Notes: generated by a model not told the origin, from the sequence alone. A DNA stretch of 10,950 nucleotides from an uncultured Pseudomonadota bacterium (GCA_938004375.1 CALKWH010000138.1:1-10950); one strand, 5' to 3'. Shown: positions 1-7,884, counted from the first letter of the stretch. Program-made: numbers and translations.

Positions 1-46
1 ACCACCGAGATCTACACTCTTTCCCTACACGACGCTCTTCCGATCT
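1..46 (+). other. Untrimmed Illumina TruSeq universal (P5 / read 1) adapter
   Basis: These bases match the last 46 nt of the 58-nt TruSeq universal adapter, including ACACTCTTTCCCTACACGAC and the terminal CGATCT ligation end. Only the first 12 nt of the adapter are missing. There is no i5 index between the flow-cell and primer parts, which fits the older single-index design. Genomic sequence begins at base 47. Any reading frame crossing this segment is artefactual there; the antisense peptide ending DRKSVV is a familiar adapter-derived product. Confidence 0.98.
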
Positions 47-48
47 CG

Positions 49-1395
49 GACTTCCTCGACCGCGTCGCCGAGTTCCCCGACCTCATGGAGAAGGTCACCC
101 GCGACGTGACCATCCTCCAGGCGCCCAACAGCCAGGGCCTGCACGACGCCATCGTCCGCCCGGCGCAGTTGATCGGCTACGCCTTCGAGGACCCGCACAT
201 GGTCGAGGAGATGGTAAACTCCCTGCGCGACGAGCCCGCCGCGCTGCCGCTCCTCCAGTTCACCGCGTCCAAGCTCTGGGAGAACCGCGACAAGAACCGC
301 AAGCTGCTGACCCGTCGCGTCTACGACGAAATGGGCGGTGTGGGCGGCGCGCTGGCCCGCCACGCCGACGCCGTGCTCTCCGGCATGACCACCCAGGATC
401 AGACGGCCGTCAAGCGTCTGTTCCAGCGCCTGGTCACCTCCGACGGCACCCGCGCCGTCATCACGGTCTCCGAGATCCGGGCCATCATGGGCCAGGAGGT
501 CGCCGCGCGCATCCTCAAGACCCTGGCGCTGGCCCGCCTACTCACGGTCTCCAACATCGGCGAGCACGGCGAGGACGCCCAGGTCGAGATCGTCCACGAG
601 TCCCTCATCGCCCGGTGGCAGACTCTCAAGCGCTGGCTCGAGGAAGACAACGAGAACGCCGCCATGCTGCAGCAGCTGCGCGAGGCGTCCAAGCAGTGGG
701 ATCTGCGCGGGCGCCCCAACGGCCTGCTGTGGTCCGGCGACGCACTCGACGAGGCCCGCCTGTGGCTCAAGCGCTACCAGGGCGGCCTCACCGACCTCGA
801 GCGGTTGTACCTGGACCACGCCTTCCGCCTGTCCGAACGTTCGGCCCGGCGCAAGAAGTACCTCGTCGCCACGGCGATCATCCTCATGGCCATGGTCACC
901 CTGGGCGCCATCGGCGCGCTGTTCATGATCCGCGGCGCCGAGCAGAAGGCGCGCCAGCAGGCCGTGCTGGCCCGCAAGGAGGCCGACCGCGCGGCCACGG
1001 CCGAGCAGGAGGTCAAGAAGAAGATGGTACTGCTGGCCGAGGAGACCGAGCGCGCCAAGAGCGCCGAGGGCCTCGCCAGCTCCCGCCTGAAAGAGGTCGA
1101 GAAGGCCCGCGACCAGGAGCGCGTGGCGCAGTTGAAGGTCCAGGAGTCCAACAAGGCTCTCGTGGCCGCGCTGGACAACGCCAAGGCCGCCCAGAAGCGC
1201 GCCGAGGAGGCGACCCGCCGCGCCGAGGCCGCCGCCCAGCAGGTCAAGCGCTCGGCCGAGCTCGAGCGCAACGCCCGCCTGGCGGCCGACGAGGCCCGCA
1301 AGAACCTGGCGATCCTGCTCGACAAGGAGAAGGAGACGGTCCGCAAGCTCCAGGCTCTGCGGTCAAAGATTATTCAAAGTCTGCCGGAACGATAA
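49..1395 (+). CDS. nSTAND1-type membrane NTPase, C-terminal part (5' truncated by contig end)
   Basis: The 5' end is cut by the contig edge; 448 residues remain, in frame from base 49 (residues numbered from there). Residues 1-230 match the C-terminal half of nSTAND1 signalling ATPases: a 'DAIVRPAQLIGYAF' helix, 'EPAALPLLQFTASKLWENR', 'YDEMGGVGGALARHAD', and the hallmark VHESLIARW at 182-190. The P-loop and Walker B half lies off the contig. RRKK at 267-270 precedes one membrane helix at about 271-294. Residues 295-445 form a long, highly charged Ala/Glu/Lys/Arg coiled coil, and the protein then ends. In relatives, nSTAND1 is often fused to an N-terminal Ser/Thr kinase and a C-terminal WD40 propeller. 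Here no WD40 follows and the kinase cannot be assessed. The likely role is an inducible signalling or scaffold ATPase, with the coiled coil on the far side of the membrane from the NTPase domain. Family call firm, function inferred. Confidence 0.85.
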   Translation, partial: DFLDRVAEFPDLMEKVTRDVTILQAPNSQGLHDAIVRPAQLIGYAFEDPHMVEEMVNSLRDEPAALPLLQFTASKLWENRDKNRKLLTRRVYDEMGGVGGALARHADAVLSGMTTQDQTAVKRLFQRLVTSDGTRAVITVSEIRAIMGQEVAARILKTLALARLLTVSNIGEHGEDAQVEIVHESLIARWQTLKRWLEEDNENAAMLQQLREASKQWDLRGRPNGLLWSGDALDEARLWLKRYQGGLTDLERLYLDHAFRLSERSARRKKYLVATAIILMAMVTLGAIGALFMIRGAEQKARQQAVLARKEADRAATAEQEVKKKMVLLAEETERAKSAEGLASSRLKEVEKARDQERVAQLKVQESNKALVAALDNAKAAQKRAEEATRRAEAAAQQVKRSAELERNARLAADEARKNLAILLDKEKETVRKLQALRSKIIQSLPER

Positions 1396-1460
1396 TTAAA
1401 TAATTATTCGTCCTGTCGGCTTTGGATCTGGTGCTATACTTTCGAAGGATTTGGTGCCCA
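1396..1460 (+). promoter_or_regulatory. AT-rich intergenic stretch with a possible extended -10 promoter
   Basis: This gap contains the perfect 10-bp palindrome AATAATTATT at 1399-1408, next to TAATTA at 1393-1398, in an otherwise very GC-rich window. Downstream, TGCTATACT at 1432-1440 fits an extended -10 element (TG-n-TATACT). No good -35 hexamer is seen at 16-18 nt spacing. A start about 7 nt after the -10 would fall near 1447, inside the presumed ribosome binding site at 1444-1449. Either the start lies elsewhere or the -10 match is fortuitous. Base composition alone makes this the best promoter candidate in the window. Confidence 0.35.
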
Positions 1461-2498
1461 ATGCACGCGAGATTCTCGATTTTGCTCAGTCTTTTCTGCT
1501 GGTTGATGCTGACCGGCCCGGCCGCTGCCCAGGAAAAGGTGGATCTCCCCGACTCCAAGCCGGCAGTCAACGCCCAGGGCGTCACCGTGGTCACCCAGAG
1601 CATCGTACTGCCCACGCAGACCCAGAACTTCGAGGACGTGACCCCCAAGGCCGACGCTGAAAAGGCCCGGGCGCTGTTCACCGAGGCCAACGCCGAGTTC
1701 GAGGACCGCAAGCTCGCCGAGGCCCTCGAGCTCTATCAGAAAGCCTTCGCCCTGTGGCCCCATCCCCGGATCGTGTTCAACATGGGGGTCACCCTGGCCA
1801 TGATGAGTCGCCCGCTCGAGGCAGCGAACATGTTCAAGATGGTGCTCGAGTACGGTCCCGATCCGGTGGAGATGCACCGCTACAAAGAAGCCCAGGAGAA
1901 GTACCTCGAACTGATGGGCACGCTCAGCGTGCTGAACCTGAAGTGCACGCAGGAAGGCACCAAGGTCTACGTGGACGGCGCCCTCCTCGCCCAGTGCCCC
2001 TTCACCAAGGGCGTCACCCTCACCGGCGGCCGCCACCTGATCACGGCGAACCAGGACGGCTACATCCCGCTCTCCGAGGACATCTTTTTGCCGCCTGGCG
2101 TGGTGGCCGAGAAGTCCATCGAACTGAACAAGTTCGAGCAGGGCATCCGCTACAAGACGGTCGAGCGTTATTCGATGCGCTGGCCCATCGTCGCCGGCGT
2201 GGCCGCCGCTCTGCTCATGGGCTCGGGCGGTTACATGATTTATTCTGGCCGTGAGCAGATCGACGAACTGCAGGCCGAGATCGACGACATCGTCGCCACC
2301 TCGGGCACGCGGCCGTTCGCCTTCGATCTGAGCCGGGAGGACAAGCCCGTGCTGATGCAGAACGTCGGCTCGGGCCTGGTGAGCGTGGGCGCCACCGCGC
2401 TGGTGACCGCCGCCGTGCTGTACTTCTACCAGAAGAAGACGGTCCCGGTGACCGTGCCCATCTCGGGGACGGACGCCGGCAAGGCCAGGGGCAAGTAG
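1461..2498 (+). CDS. Secreted TPR-PEGA domain protein with two C-terminal membrane helices
   Basis: The ATG at 1461 is chosen because a cleavable signal peptide follows at once (MHARFSILLSLFCWLMLTGPAAA, likely cut after A23) and GAAGGA lies at 1444-1449; a TTG at 1422 in the same frame would bury this signal. The product is 345 residues. Residues 66-152 are helical and TPR-like ('KARALFTEANAEFEDRKLAEALELY...HPRIVFNMGVTLAMM'). Residues 152-222 form a PEGA domain ('GTLSVLNLKC...KVYVDGALLAQCPF...GGRHLITANQDGY') with two cysteines, C161 and C179, that could pair. Hydrophobic helices at about 241-261 and 303-323 enclose a 41-residue loop. TPR-PEGA proteins of this build are common in Myxococcota envelopes. 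PEGA is a beta domain associated with surface structures, and TPR domains bind partners. The cysteine-rich lipoprotein gene starts 28 nt downstream, so the two are probably cotranscribed. A scaffold role is inferred. Confidence 0.85.
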   Translation: MHARFSILLSLFCWLMLTGPAAAQEKVDLPDSKPAVNAQGVTVVTQSIVLPTQTQNFEDVTPKADAEKARALFTEANAEFEDRKLAEALELYQKAFALWPHPRIVFNMGVTLAMMSRPLEAANMFKMVLEYGPDPVEMHRYKEAQEKYLELMGTLSVLNLKCTQEGTKVYVDGALLAQCPFTKGVTLTGGRHLITANQDGYIPLSEDIFLPPGVVAEKSIELNKFEQGIRYKTVERYSMRWPIVAGVAAALLMGSGGYMIYSGREQIDELQAEIDDIVATSGTRPFAFDLSREDKPVLMQNVGSGLVSVGATALVTAAVLYFYQKKTVPVTVPISGTDAGKARGK

Positions 2499-2511
2499 TA
2501 ATCATTCGCCG

Positions 2512-2520
2512 AAGGACAGG
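2512..2520 (+). promoter_or_regulatory. Ribosome binding site of the giant lipoprotein gene
   Basis: AAGGACAGG lies 6 nt before the ATG at 2527, giving AAGGA (10 nt away) or AGG as the anti-SD match. It supports the start that opens directly into a lipoprotein signal peptide. Confidence 0.6.
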
Positions 2521-2526
2521 TGCGCC

Positions 2527-5500
2527 ATGAGACATTTCCATTATTCCTTGTTTGCGATGCTGCTGACCGTCTTCGGGTTCGCCGGTTGCGCAAAGCACAT
2601 CGAGCTGGAGTCCTGTCCCGACGGCTCCTACTGCAAGGGCGGCATGAAGTGCGTCGAACGTGGTGACGGCACCTATACCTGCACCAACGCTGGCTGCGGC
2701 AACCTGGTGACCGAGTACGCCACCGGCGAGGAGTGCGATCTGGGCTCCGCCAACAGCGACGCGCCCGGCGCCGCCTGCCGCACCACCTGCCTGCGGCGCG
2801 ACTGCGGCGACGGCATCGTCGACCCCGTCTCCGGGACGATCCCGGCCGAGGAGTGCGACGACGGCTTCCCCGAGGACGGCACCGGCAACGAGATCATCGA
2901 TCCGGAGGCGGCCGAGCCCATTCTGGCGACCCGGACAAACGCCTGTCGGGCCGTGGTGAACCCGGCGTTCCGGAACCTCATCGACACCCCCGACGAGCCG
3001 CGGTACTTCTGCCGCGCCGCCTACTGTGGCGACGGCTCCGTCGATGACGGCGAGCAGTGCGACGACGGCAACCAGGTCGATGACGACGGCTGCGGCAACG
3101 ACTGCATCCCCTCCACCTGCGGCGACGGTGACGTGAACGTCAGTTCCGTGGGCGGCGGCGAGCCCGAGCGCGAGCAGTGCGACGAGGGCGCGGGGAACGC
3201 GGACCTCCCGGACACCTGTCGCACGACCTGCAAGGACCCCATCTGCGGCGACGCCATCACCGACGTCACCAGCGGCACCGGTCCCGGCGGCGGCCCCGAG
3301 GCCTGCGACGACGGCACCGCGGCCAACACCATGGATCCCAACGCCTGTCGCCCGGACTGCTCCGCGCCCTACTGCGGTGACAACGTCCATGACGACGAGT
3401 ACGGCGAGCAGTGCGACGAGGGGGAGAACGTGGACGGCGAGCCCAACCGCTGCCATCTCAATTGCATCGCGCCGCGCTGCGGAGACGCCCTGATCGACAC
3501 CGCCGTCGAGTGGGGCGAGGAGGCCTGCGACGACGGTGACTCCACCCCCGGCGACGGCTGCAACGCGAACTGCAAGATCGAGCTGGGCTGGTCCTGCATC
3601 GGGACTCCCTCGGTGTGCACCGAGGGTTGCGGCGACGGCCTGATCCGCGGCTCCGAGGATTGTGACGACCAGACCAACTTCATGCCGGTCAGCGGCGACG
3701 GCTGCTCGGCCTCCTGCCGCTTCGAGCCCGGCTGGACCTGCACGGGCGAGCCCTCCACCTGCCTGCCCAACTGCGGCGACGGCGCCCGTGTGGGCCACGA
3801 GGCCCAGGTGGGCGGCTGCGACGACAGCAACACCAACCCCGGCGACGGCTGCAACTCCGCCTGCTTCGTCGAGTCCGGCTGGTCCTGCGTCGGCACCCCC
3901 TCGGTGTGCACGCCCATCTGCGGTGACAGCAACATTCTGGGCGGCGAGACCTGCGACGACGGCAACGCCACGGGCAGCGACGGCTGCTCCTCCACCTGCC
4001 GCATCGAGCAGGGCTGGAACTGCAACGGGACGCCCTCGGTTTGCACGCCCATCTGTGGCGACGGACTCGTACGCCCGGGCGAGCAGTGCGACGACGGCAA
4101 CCTCAACCCCCTCGACGGCTGCAACGGCGCCTGCCAGCGCGAGGCCGGCTGGACCTGCTCCGGCGCTCCGAGCACCTGCAGCCCGATTTGTGGCGACGGT
4201 CTGCGCGTGGGCTCCGAAACCAACGCCGGTCGCTGCGACGACAACGACACCACCCCCAACGACGGCTGCAGCGCCACCTGCACCATCGAGTCCGGCTGGA
4301 GCTGCTCCGGAATCCCGTCGAACTGCACCGCCATCTGCGGCGACGGCCTGATCGTCGGGCCCGAGGGCTGTGACAACAGCAACGCCTCCGGTGGCGACGG
4401 CTGTTCGGCAGTCTGCCAGGTCGAGCCGGGCTGGTCCTGCACCGGCACTCCCTCGGTCTGCACTGCCTCTTGCGGTGACGGCGTCATTCTGGGCTCCGAG
4501 CAGTGCGACGATGGCAACCTGGTCAACCTGGACGGGTGCACCAACACCTGTCAACGGGAGCAGTACTGGACCTGCGTCAACGAGCCTTCGGTGTGCACCA
4601 CGCTCTGCGGTGACGCCCACCGGCGCGGCACCGAGCAGTGTGACGACGGGAACACGACCAGCGGCGACGGCTGCGCGTTCAACTGCGTGCGGGAGACCGG
4701 TTGGAACTGCGTCGGCACCGATCCCACGACCTGCACGCCCATCTGCGGCGACGGCATCCGTGTGGGCATCGAGGCCACCGCCGGGTACTGCGACCAGGGC
4801 AACACCCTGCCAAACGACGGTTGCTCGGCCACGTGCACCGTCGAGGCCGGCTGGTCCTGCAGCTCCGGCGCGCCGTCGGTCTGCAACACCGTCTGCGGCG
4901 ACGGCCTGATTCGAGGCGGCGAGGCCTGCGACCAGGGCAATGCCGTCTCCGGCGACGGGTGCTCCAACATCTGCGCGGTCGAGGTCGGATGGTCTTGCAA
5001 CGGCAACGAGCCGACCACCTGCACCGCGATCTGCGGCGACGGGCGCATCGTGGCGACCGAGGGTTGCGACGACAGCGACAACGATCCAAACGACGGCTGC
5101 TCGTCCCTTTGCCAGATTGAGACCGGCTGGACCTGCTCCGGCGTGCCGTCCTCGTGCTACACGACGTGCGGCGACGGTCACCGGCGCGGCTCCGAGGTGT
5201 GCGACGACGGGAACACCACGAGCGGCGACGGCTGCGCGGGCAGCTGCCTGAGTACCGAGACTGGCTGGACCTGCGTGGGCACCGACCCGACGACGTGCAC
5301 GACGACGTGCGGCGACGGCCTGCGACGGGGCTCCGAAGTATGCGACGACGGGAACACCACGAGTGGCGACGGATGCGCGGGCAACTGCCTGAGCACCGAG
5401 CTGGGGTGGACCTGTGTGGGCACCGACCCGACGACGTGCACGACGACGTGCGGCGACGGTCACCGGCGCGGCTCCGAGGTGTGCGACGACGGCAACACCT

Positions 5501-7884
5501 TCGGCGGAGACGGGTGTTCGGCCAACTGCCTGACCGTCGAGACCGGCTGGACCTGCTCCGGCCTGGATCCGTCGACCTGCAACCCGACCTGCGGCGACGG
5601 CCTGCTCGTGGGCGCCGAGCTCAACGCGGGTCGCTGCGACGACCACAACACCACCAACGGTGACGGCTGCAGCAGCACCTGCACTATCGAGGCCGGCTAT
5701 TCCTGCAGCGGCGTCCCCTCCACCTGCGCGCCTAGGTGCGGTGACGGTCTGCGCGTGGGCGTCGAGCTCAACGCGGGTCGCTGCGATGACGGCGACATCG
5801 ACAATGGCGACGGCTGCAGCAACACCTGCACGGTCGAGACCGGCTGGGGCTGTGTCAACACGCCCAGCGCCTGCACGCCGCTGTGTGGCGACGGCCTGCT
5901 CGTTGGCTACGAGACCAACGCCGACCGGTGTGACGACGGCGACACGACGCCCAACGACGGCTGCGACGGCTCCTGCTTCGTCGAGCTCTATTGGACCTGC
6001 TCCGGAACTCCCTCGACGTGCACGACGACGTGCGGCGACGGTCACAGGCGCGGCCTCGAGGAGTGCGACGACGGCGGCACCGCACCGGGCGACGGCTGCG
6101 ACGGCTCCTGCAACACCGAGTCCGGGTGGGGGTGCGTGGGCACCGATCCCACCGTCTGCGACGAGCTCTGCGGCGACGGCCTGCGCGTCGGCGTCGAGTT
6201 GACCGCCGGCTATTGCGACGACGGCGACAACGACAACGGCGACGGCTGCAGCGACGTCTGTGCGGTCGAGTTTGGCTTCGACTGCACCGGTACTCCGTCG
6301 CTCTGCGAAGAGGACTGCGGCGACGGCCACGTGGTGGGCGTGGAGGTGTGCGACGGCGCCAACCTTGACGGCTTCACCGATTGCACCGACCTCGGCTACG
6401 CCGCGCCCGGCACGCTGGCCTGCCTGCCCGATTGCTCGGACTACGACACCGCCGGGTGCGCGCCTATCTGCGGCAACGGCCATGTGGAGCCGGGCGAGGG
6501 CTGCGACGACGGGGACACGACCGGCGGCGACGGCTGCTCCAACGCCTGCGCGGTGGAGACCGGCTGGCAATGCGCCGGGGCGCCCTCGGTCTGCAGTCCG
6601 ATCTGCGGCAACAATCTGATCCACGGCGCCGAGCAGTGCGATGGCACCGAACTCAACGGGGTCGACTGCACCGATTATGACTACCACAACGCGGTGGGCC
6701 TGCTGTGCCTGGCCGACTGCTCCGGCTTCAACCCGGCCGGCTGTTCGTCCTCGTGCGGCAACGTGGTGGAGCCCGGCGAGGGCTGCGACCAGGGCAACGT
6801 CATCGCGGGGGACGGCTGCTCGGCCACCTGTTCCATCGAGGCCAACTGGTCCTGCACGGCCACCCTCGGCACCACCTCGGTGTGCTCCTGCCTGAACAAC
6901 GAAGCCTGCCCGGTCGGCCGTCGCTGCGACACCGGCACCGGCGCCTGTTACGGCGTCAACGGCGACAACTGCTCCGGGGTCTACCCCGCGGTGGCCGTGA
7001 CCAACGGGCACAACGCGGTCTACGACAACACCCACCTGGCCACCGCCATCACCGGTTACATGGTCAACAGCACCCTGGTGCCGGTCAACGGCCCCGACAT
7101 GTTCTTCAGCATCTCGGTCCCCAACGGTCAGTTCCTGGTGGTCGAGGTGACCGAGAACACCTTCGACGCGTCCATCGCCCTGCTCTCGGCCTGTCCCGCC
7201 ACCAACCCGGTCACGCCGACCCGTTTCGCCAACCGCAACGGTGCCGGCGCCATGGAACAACTGCACTTCCAAAGCCCCTCCAACGGCACCTACTACATCG
7301 TGGTGCAGGGCATGACCGCGCTGGACGAGGGCTCCTTCCGCCTGAAGGTCTACCAGAGCACGCTCACCGCCTTCGGCAAGAACGAGCGCCTCATCATCAA
7401 CGAGTTCATGCCCAATCCCACTGGCGCCGACGGCTACCGCGAGTGGATCGAGATCAAGAGCTTCAGCGACACCCGCAACTTCAACCTGAGGGATGACAAG
7501 ATCAATATCAACGGGACGAGCTATACCATCAATGAGGACGTCATCATCCGCTACGGCCAGCTCCTCATGCTCGCCGGCAGCACCGATAGTACCCAGAACG
7601 GTGGTCTCGACACGGTGGTCTGGGCCTGGGGTGCCGCCAACGTCATCCCCGACGCCGCGGGTACCCTGAGCATCCTGGTCAGCAACAACGACGTGTGTGA
7701 TGAGGTCACCTACTCGGCCTCCTGGCCTATCGCCGAGGGCGCCTCGGTGTCCCTGGATCCGGACCACGGCGTGAACGTGAACGCCAAGACCCTCAACGAC
7801 ACGGCCACCAACTGGTGTTCCGCCAACGATGACGGCACGCCGCCCGACATGACGCCGTGGGACTTCAACGACCAGTGCCCGTGA
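2527..7884 (+). CDS. Giant cysteine-rich repeat lipoprotein with C-terminal lamin-tail-like domain
   Basis: The product is 1785 residues. It opens with a lipoprotein signal (hydrophobic 8-19, then F18-A-G-C21; Leu is more usual at -3), so Cys21 is probably lipidated. Residues 57 to about 1456 hold some 30 units beginning CGDG or CGN, of the myxobacterial cysteine-rich family (TIGR02232/DUF4215-like). The 20 full units at residues 318-1263 average 47 residues, each with six cysteines and a CDDGN...GDGC loop followed by GW-x-C-x-G-x-PS-x-C. Residues ~1479-1612 resemble a PPC-type beta domain ('GPDMFFSISVPNGQFLVVEV...YYIVVQG'). Residues 1620-1785 match a lamin-tail domain ('ERLIINEFMPNPTGADGYREWIEI'). 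There is no MYXO-CTERM or other sorting tail, so anchoring is through the N-terminal lipid. The acidic loops suggest calcium binding, and the whole suggests a surface stalk with a distal binding head. Both functions are inference; the architecture is visible. Confidence 0.9.
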   Translation: MRHFHYSLFAMLLTVFGFAGCAKHIELESCPDGSYCKGGMKCVERGDGTYTCTNAGCGNLVTEYATGEECDLGSANSDAPGAACRTTCLRRDCGDGIVDPVSGTIPAEECDDGFPEDGTGNEIIDPEAAEPILATRTNACRAVVNPAFRNLIDTPDEPRYFCRAAYCGDGSVDDGEQCDDGNQVDDDGCGNDCIPSTCGDGDVNVSSVGGGEPEREQCDEGAGNADLPDTCRTTCKDPICGDAITDVTSGTGPGGGPEACDDGTAANTMDPNACRPDCSAPYCGDNVHDDEYGEQCDEGENVDGEPNRCHLNCIAPRCGDALIDTAVEWGEEACDDGDSTPGDGCNANCKIELGWSCIGTPSVCTEGCGDGLIRGSEDCDDQTNFMPVSGDGCSASCRFEPGWTCTGEPSTCLPNCGDGARVGHEAQVGGCDDSNTNPGDGCNSACFVESGWSCVGTPSVCTPICGDSNILGGETCDDGNATGSDGCSSTCRIEQGWNCNGTPSVCTPICGDGLVRPGEQCDDGNLNPLDGCNGACQREAGWTCSGAPSTCSPICGDGLRVGSETNAGRCDDNDTTPNDGCSATCTIESGWSCSGIPSNCTAICGDGLIVGPEGCDNSNASGGDGCSAVCQVEPGWSCTGTPSVCTASCGDGVILGSEQCDDGNLVNLDGCTNTCQREQYWTCVNEPSVCTTLCGDAHRRGTEQCDDGNTTSGDGCAFNCVRETGWNCVGTDPTTCTPICGDGIRVGIEATAGYCDQGNTLPNDGCSATCTVEAGWSCSSGAPSVCNTVCGDGLIRGGEACDQGNAVSGDGCSNICAVEVGWSCNGNEPTTCTAICGDGRIVATEGCDDSDNDPNDGCSSLCQIETGWTCSGVPSSCYTTCGDGHRRGSEVCDDGNTTSGDGCAGSCLSTETGWTCVGTDPTTCTTTCGDGLRRGSEVCDDGNTTSGDGCAGNCLSTELGWTCVGTDPTTCTTTCGDGHRRGSEVCDDGNTFGGDGCSANCLTVETGWTCSGLDPSTCNPTCGDGLLVGAELNAGRCDDHNTTNGDGCSSTCTIEAGYSCSGVPSTCAPRCGDGLRVGVELNAGRCDDGDIDNGDGCSNTCTVETGWGCVNTPSACTPLCGDGLLVGYETNADRCDDGDTTPNDGCDGSCFVELYWTCSGTPSTCTTTCGDGHRRGLEECDDGGTAPGDGCDGSCNTESGWGCVGTDPTVCDELCGDGLRVGVELTAGYCDDGDNDNGDGCSDVCAVEFGFDCTGTPSLCEEDCGDGHVVGVEVCDGANLDGFTDCTDLGYAAPGTLACLPDCSDYDTAGCAPICGNGHVEPGEGCDDGDTTGGDGCSNACAVETGWQCAGAPSVCSPICGNNLIHGAEQCDGTELNGVDCTDYDYHNAVGLLCLADCSGFNPAGCSSSCGNVVEPGEGCDQGNVIAGDGCSATCSIEANWSCTATLGTTSVCSCLNNEACPVGRRCDTGTGACYGVNGDNCSGVYPAVAVTNGHNAVYDNTHLATAITGYMVNSTLVPVNGPDMFFSISVPNGQFLVVEVTENTFDASIALLSACPATNPVTPTRFANRNGAGAMEQLHFQSPSNGTYYIVVQGMTALDEGSFRLKVYQSTLTAFGKNERLIINEFMPNPTGADGYREWIEIKSFSDTRNFNLRDDKININGTSYTINEDVIIRYGQLLMLAGSTDSTQNGGLDTVVWAWGAANVIPDAAGTLSILVSNNDVCDEVTYSASWPIAEGASVSLDPDHGVNVNAKTLNDTATNWCSANDDGTPPDMTPWDFNDQCP
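3478..6315 (+). repeat. Core of 20 regular ~142-bp units in short and long forms
   Basis: The 2838 bp divide into 20 units averaging 141.9 bp. Most are short form (e.g. 'RRGSEVCDDGN'). Seven carry three or four extra residues before the second cysteine ('RVGSETNAGRCDD', 'VELNAGRC', 'ELTAGYC' and similar): units 3, 6, 10, 16, 17, 18 and 20 of the core. Two units three apart share CDDGNLxxLDGC...CQRE, and 'HRRG' units are followed by long-form units three times, so blocks of more than one unit appear to have been duplicated. Confidence 0.85.
5167..5589 (+). repeat. Three consecutive 141-bp units with strong DNA identity
   Basis: Copies at 5167-5307, 5308-5448 and 5449-5589 have exactly the same period. 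I count about 16 differences in 141 between the first two. A 44-nt exact match joins 5275-5318 with 5416-5459. A 50-nt exact match joins 5161-5210 with 5443-5492. Other units of the array have diverged far more at silent sites, so this is a recent duplication or gene conversion. Confidence 0.9.

Larger units (their letters stand above)
2695..6892 (+). repeat. Array of about 30 cysteine-rich coding repeats
   Basis: By eye, 30 units start with CGN or CGD-type motifs between residues 57 and about 1456 of the lipoprotein. The first six (2695-3477) are degenerate and variable in length, most lacking the GW-x-C half. Units at 3478-6315 are regular. The last four alternate two subfamilies: units beginning at 6316 and near 6604 have the CDG-x-x-L-x-G...C...GY...L-x-C-x-x-C form, while the following units, near 6469 and at 6754, return to the CDDG/CDQG-N...GDGC form. 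The reading frame stays open throughout, so the array is under protein-level selection. Confidence 0.9.

Noticed and set aside
25..363. Minus-strand open frame ending DRKSVV at the left edge
   Set aside because: Its end is translated adapter and the rest is antisense to the nSTAND1 coding frame.
615..1403. A 262-codon plus-strand frame inside the nSTAND1 gene
   Set aside because: Arg/Gly/Pro-rich out-of-frame translation of the coiled-coil region; the other frame has the conserved motifs.
1422..1460. TTG at 1422 as the start of the TPR-PEGA protein
   Set aside because: It would place 13 extra residues before a well-formed signal peptide and has no ribosome binding site of its own.
3369..4547. 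A 392-codon minus-strand frame rich in SSQ, SPQ and PSPQ repeats
   Set aside because: It only mirrors the cysteine repeats in another frame; it has no start signal and no recognisable domain.
2695..6892. CRISPR-like or non-coding tandem repeat
   Set aside because: Units are ~142 bp, diverged at silent sites and in one open frame with conserved cysteines, so they are coding repeats without spacers.
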